Shown here in pieces: positions 61,765 to 64,000 of a stretch of DNA of 64,000 nt. Source of the DNA: Pseudoduganella albidiflava (GTDB lineage Bacteria > Pseudomonadota > Gammaproteobacteria > Burkholderiales > Burkholderiaceae_D); NCBI RefSeq assembly GCF_004322755.1, contig NZ_CP036401.1, positions 4,216,001 through 4,280,000 of the forward strand, in the 5' to 3' direction. A model generated the notes under the pieces. The model ran no database searches and was not told the DNA's origin. It saw only the letters and a list, made by a program, of their open reading frames with translations. The translations under genes were made by a program, and so were the position numbers. Each line of letters starts with the position of its first letter. Position 1 is the stretch's first letter.

Positions 61765-61799
61765 AAAAAGCCGTGAATCGCGAGATTCACGGCTTTTTT
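61765..61799 (+). terminator. Intrinsic terminator after tRNA-Leu copy 2
   Basis: AAGCCGTGAATC-GCGA-GATTCACGGCTT followed by T residues. The stem is identical to that of copy 1 and only the loop differs. Confidence 0.9.
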
Positions 61800-61966
61800 C
61801 ATTGGCGCTCGGCGACGGCTGGAAGACTTTCCGCTTCAGCCCATTACGCCCGCCCCTCCCTCTGCCACACAAAATACGCTTTTCGATGATTCGCGCCGTC
61901 ATTATGTCGGCGAAAACCGCACCTCCCGCCGCAAGATCAAACTTTATAAAAAAACAAATATTTTTA

Positions 61967-61995
61967 TTGCTGAGTTTGCAATGCATCGATATTAT
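61967..61995 (+). promoter_or_regulatory. Promoter upstream of tRNA-Leu copy 3
   Basis: TTGCTG (61967-61972) and TATTAT (61990-61995) have a 17-bp spacer. The hexamer and its A/T-rich upstream block resemble the region at 60150-60205, upstream of the first PEP-CTERM gene. The 61800-62050 interval has no gene. Confidence 0.6.
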
Positions 61996-62050
61996 TCCAG
62001 TGCGCAGCAGAGCATCGCGGTGCATTGAAAGCGCAGCGCTTTCACGCTGT

Positions 62051-62135
62051 GCCCACGTGGCGGAATTGGTAGACGCGCATGGTTCAGGTCCATGTGCCGC
62101 AAGGTGTGGGGGTTCGAGTCCCTCCGTGGGCACCA
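62051..62135 (+). tRNA. tRNA-Leu(CAG), copy 3
   Basis: Identical to copy 1. It is 174 bp upstream of PEP-CTERM copy 2, between a protease-type promoter and that gene. Confidence 0.97.
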
Positions 62136-62146
62136 CAGGTACAGGA

Positions 62147-62178
62147 AGAGCCGGGATCTGGGAGTCCGCGGCTCTTTT
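62147..62178 (+). terminator. Terminator after tRNA-Leu copy 3
   Basis: AGAGCCG/CGGCTCT forms a 7-bp outer stem with an inner GGATCT..GGAGTCC part and TTTT. It lies 11 bp past the tRNA. Confidence 0.7.
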
Positions 62179-62308
62179 CTTATCCCGTCGGCCGTTTTGA
62201 CATGCCGGCGCATTCGCGCCGTCAGCACCTGCATGTCCCGTCTGGCAGAAAGCTGCGCACGCTTCTTGCCTATATAAATTTGTCCAACAACATTTCAGGG
62301 AACAAGAC

Positions 62309-63415
62309 ATGAAAAAGCTCGCATCCGTCCTTGCACTGGCCAGCGCCTTCCTCGCCGCCGGCTCCGCCACTGCCGCTCCGACGTTCAATTTCCAGTTCGT
62401 TGCCGGCACCTCGCTCCAGGCGCAACAGGGCTTCATCGAAGCCGCGAACCGCTGGTCCAGCGTGCTGACCGACAATGTGGTGATCAACCTCACGGTCGGC
62501 TTCAATCCGCTGGCGCCGAACATCCTGGGCCAGGCGCAGTCGGCCCGCGAATCGTATTCGTACTCGGAGTTCCGCGACGGACTGGTCGGCGATATCTCGT
62601 CGGCCAACGACGTCACGGCCACCGGCAGCCTGTCCAGCGGCAATTCGTTCGGCATGCTGCTGAACCGCACCGCGAACAACCCGAACGGCACGGGTAGCGC
62701 CACCACCTATGTCGACAATGACGGCGACGATAACAACGCCGTCGTGAACGTCACCTCGGCATCGGCCAAGGCGATCGGCCTGGCGACGTCGGGGCAAACG
62801 CTGCAAGGCTGCATCGGCAGCTGCGATGGCTTCATCCAGTTCAACAGCCAGTTCACGTTCGACTTCAACCCGAACGATGGCGTCAGCTCCGGTGCCTACG
62901 ACTTCGTCGGCGTGGCCGCGCACGAGATCGGCCACACGCTGGGCTTCACCAGCGGCGTCGACGTGCTGGACTACAACTCCACCTCGCCGGACTTCTACAA
63001 CGACGACGAGTTCGTCTTTGTGTCCAGCCTGGACCTGTTCCGTTATTCGTCGGAAAGCGCGGAAGAAGGCGTCATCGATTGGTCCGCGGACGACCGCGAC
63101 AAATACTTCTCGATCGATGGCGGCGTGACCGACCTGGCCGGCTTCTCCACCGGTGTCACGCACGGCGATGGCCGCCAGAACAGCCATTGGAAAGATGACC
63201 TGTACATCGGCCTGATGGACCCGACCGCCGGCCTGGGCGAAGTGCTGGCCATCTCGCAGGAAGACGTGCTGGCGATGGATGTGATCGGCTGGAACGTGTC
63301 GCCGGTACCGGAACCATCGACCTACGCGATGCTGGGCGCCGGCCTGCTGCTGCTGGGTGGCCGCGCACGCAAGCTGGCCAAGAAATCGAAAAATATTTCG
63401 CAAAAACAAAAATGA
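62309..63415 (+). CDS. Exported PEP-CTERM metalloprotease-like protein, copy 2
   Basis: A 368-residue paralogue of the 60396 gene with the same layout: signal peptide (1-23), HEIGHTLGFTSGVD with HExxH at residues 205-209, GLMDPTAGLG, AMDVIGWNV and a PEP-CTERM tail starting at VPEP 333-336 (VPEPSTYAMLGAGLLLLGGR then lysine-rich end). The third metzincin histidine (HExxHxxGxxH) is replaced by serine, so a D or H elsewhere must coordinate zinc if active. AGGGAACAAGAC precedes the ATG at 62309; TATATAAA at 62271-62278 may be a -10. The stop is followed directly by the promoter of tRNA-Leu copy 4. Confidence 0.9.
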   Translation: MKKLASVLALASAFLAAGSATAAPTFNFQFVAGTSLQAQQGFIEAANRWSSVLTDNVVINLTVGFNPLAPNILGQAQSARESYSYSEFRDGLVGDISSANDVTATGSLSSGNSFGMLLNRTANNPNGTGSATTYVDNDGDDNNAVVNVTSASAKAIGLATSGQTLQGCIGSCDGFIQFNSQFTFDFNPNDGVSSGAYDFVGVAAHEIGHTLGFTSGVDVLDYNSTSPDFYNDDEFVFVSSLDLFRYSSESAEEGVIDWSADDRDKYFSIDGGVTDLAGFSTGVTHGDGRQNSHWKDDLYIGLMDPTAGLGEVLAISQEDVLAMDVIGWNVSPVPEPSTYAMLGAGLLLLGGRARKLAKKSKNISQKQK

Positions 63416-63418
63416 TGG

Positions 63419-63447
63419 TTGACGGATCGGGTGGCGGCCTTTAAGAT
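63419..63447 (+). promoter_or_regulatory. Promoter of tRNA-Leu copies 4 and 5
   Basis: TTGACG (63419-63424) and TAAGAT (63442-63447) have a 17-bp spacer and lie 4 bp past the PEP-CTERM copy 2 stop. The tRNA begins 47 bp after the -10. Copies 4 and 5 have no terminator between them and probably share this promoter. Confidence 0.7.
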
Positions 63448-63493
63448 GCGTGCCTTCTGTTGCTGAACACCGCAACGAAGCAAAGAAAACAGG

Positions 63494-63578
63494 GCCCACG
63501 TGGCGGAATTGGTAGACGCGCATGGTTCAGGTCCATGTGCCGCAAGGTGTGGGGGTTCGAGTCCCTCCGTGGGCACCA
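63494..63578 (+). tRNA. tRNA-Leu(CAG), copy 4
   Basis: Identical to copy 1. 80 bp separate it from copy 5. Confidence 0.97.
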
Positions 63579-63658
63579 AGTCCTGTTTTCGACAGCTTGT
63601 TCGATAGGCTTTTCAAGACATCGGGCAGCAGCAGTAGGCAGCAATGAGCAGCATCAGT

Positions 63659-63743
63659 GCCCACGTGGCGGAATTGGTAGACGCGCATGGTTCAGGTCCA
63701 TGTGCCGCAAGGTGTGGGGGTTCGAGTCCCTCCGTGGGCACCA
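63659..63743 (+). tRNA. tRNA-Leu(CAG), copy 5
   Basis: Identical to copy 1. Its 3' flank CTCTACCGGATACCGGG matches copy 1. Confidence 0.97.
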
Positions 63744-63775
63744 CTCTACCGGATACCGGGTTGAAGAAACCCTGA

Positions 63776-63811
63776 AACGCCGTCGGTTCGCAAGAGCCGG
63801 CGGCGTTTTTC
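63776..63811 (+). terminator. Terminator after tRNA-Leu copy 5
   Basis: ACGCCGTCGG pairs with CCGGCGGCGT across a short loop and is followed by TTTTT. It ends the copy 4-5 transcription unit. Confidence 0.8.
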
Positions 63812-63851
63812 TTTGCCCACCATCATCGTCCACATGGTCTACACTTTGCCC

Positions 63852-64000
63852 ATGGCCAGCACGCCCCCCACCGATACGCCGAATACCATCCTGGTCGCCA
63901 GTGCGGCCGGCTTTCCCGCGCTGGAGCGGGCCCTGGAGCGCGCCGGCTTCCACGTCGGCGTCGTCAACCGCGGCGACAGCGCATTGGCCGCCATGGAAGC
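63852..64000 (+). CDS. Unknown protein, 3' end outside window
   Basis: Only 49 codons are visible. TILVASAAGFPALERALERA and AGFHVGVVNRGDSALAA resemble the first strand and helix of a receiver-like domain in which the usual acidic pair is missing, but this is too short to assign. The start could be ATG 63852 or ATG 63834 in the same frame; neither has a strong SD. Confidence 0.45.
   Translation, partial: MASTPPTDTPNTILVASAAGFPALERALERAGFHVGVVNRGDSALAAME

Noticed and set aside
60205..62265. Sigma-54 promoter-like GGCA-N5-GCTGC words before both PEP-CTERM genes
   Set aside because: The GG-to-GC distance is 9 bases instead of the 10 required for -24/-12 promoters, so they were not called.

Overview
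The window is high-GC chromosomal DNA that most resembles an Oxalobacteraceae betaproteobacterium of the Massilia/Duganella type. This rests on two secreted proteins with VPEPS(T/S)YAMLGAGL exosortase (PEP-CTERM) tails, many c-di-GMP and histidine-kinase genes, betaproteobacterial housekeeping blocks (lysC, tilS, accA, cysS, lpxH, cysE, rlmB, rnr), and short palindromic repeats of the kind scattered through those genomes. No phage, plasmid, rRNA or CRISPR signature was seen.

Layout. 1-1647 is the 3' part of an exported beta-helix protein. 1873-17202 is a single-strand run of eight signalling genes: CSS-EAL phosphodiesterase, chemoreceptor, membrane diguanylate cyclase, GAF-GGDEF(degenerate)-EAL protein, then a translationally linked set of three histidine kinases and one stand-alone receiver. 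A PilZ-like gene follows at 17890. 18277-24700 is a patchy accessory stretch: an orphan LexA box, small unknown genes, an SGNH esterase lipoprotein, VF530, DUF3237, at least three gene relics, and an AraC/SDR divergent pair. 24719-33696 is an aromatic-acid catabolic cluster: a flavin hydroxylase with its small DUF2783 partner and an MBL-fold protein, two LysR regulators, hmgA-fahA, and an MFS carrier. The inferred job is making homogentisate (possibly from 3-hydroxyphenylacetate) and cleaving it to fumarate and acetoacetate.

33868-34789 holds a relic copy of the window's own SDR gene and a 147-bp-period array of palindromes built from the 3' end and terminator of the adjacent tRNA-Ser(GCU). 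34908-43236 is a core housekeeping block. 43282-43660 contains a 170-bp MITE-like element with perfect 13-bp terminal inverted repeats and a tandem palindromic repeat. 43664-53156 mixes DinB, GH19, TPR, DUF1439 and DUF72 genes, a SulP permease fused to a beta-carbonic anhydrase, a GntR/ABC operon with a visible palindromic operator, and a free-standing protein resembling the N-terminal domain of cyanophycin synthetase. 53305-58487 is yceH-cysE-rlmB-rnr, with a 15-bp minisatellite between cysE and rlmB.

The right end (58613-63811) is the most unusual region. It has five identical tRNA-Leu(CAG) genes interleaved with two paralogous PEP-CTERM metalloprotease-like genes and one IS1595-type transposase, with several recognisable sigma-70 promoters and intrinsic terminators. 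Flanking-sequence and promoter similarities point to repeated segmental duplication of a tRNA plus protease-gene unit.
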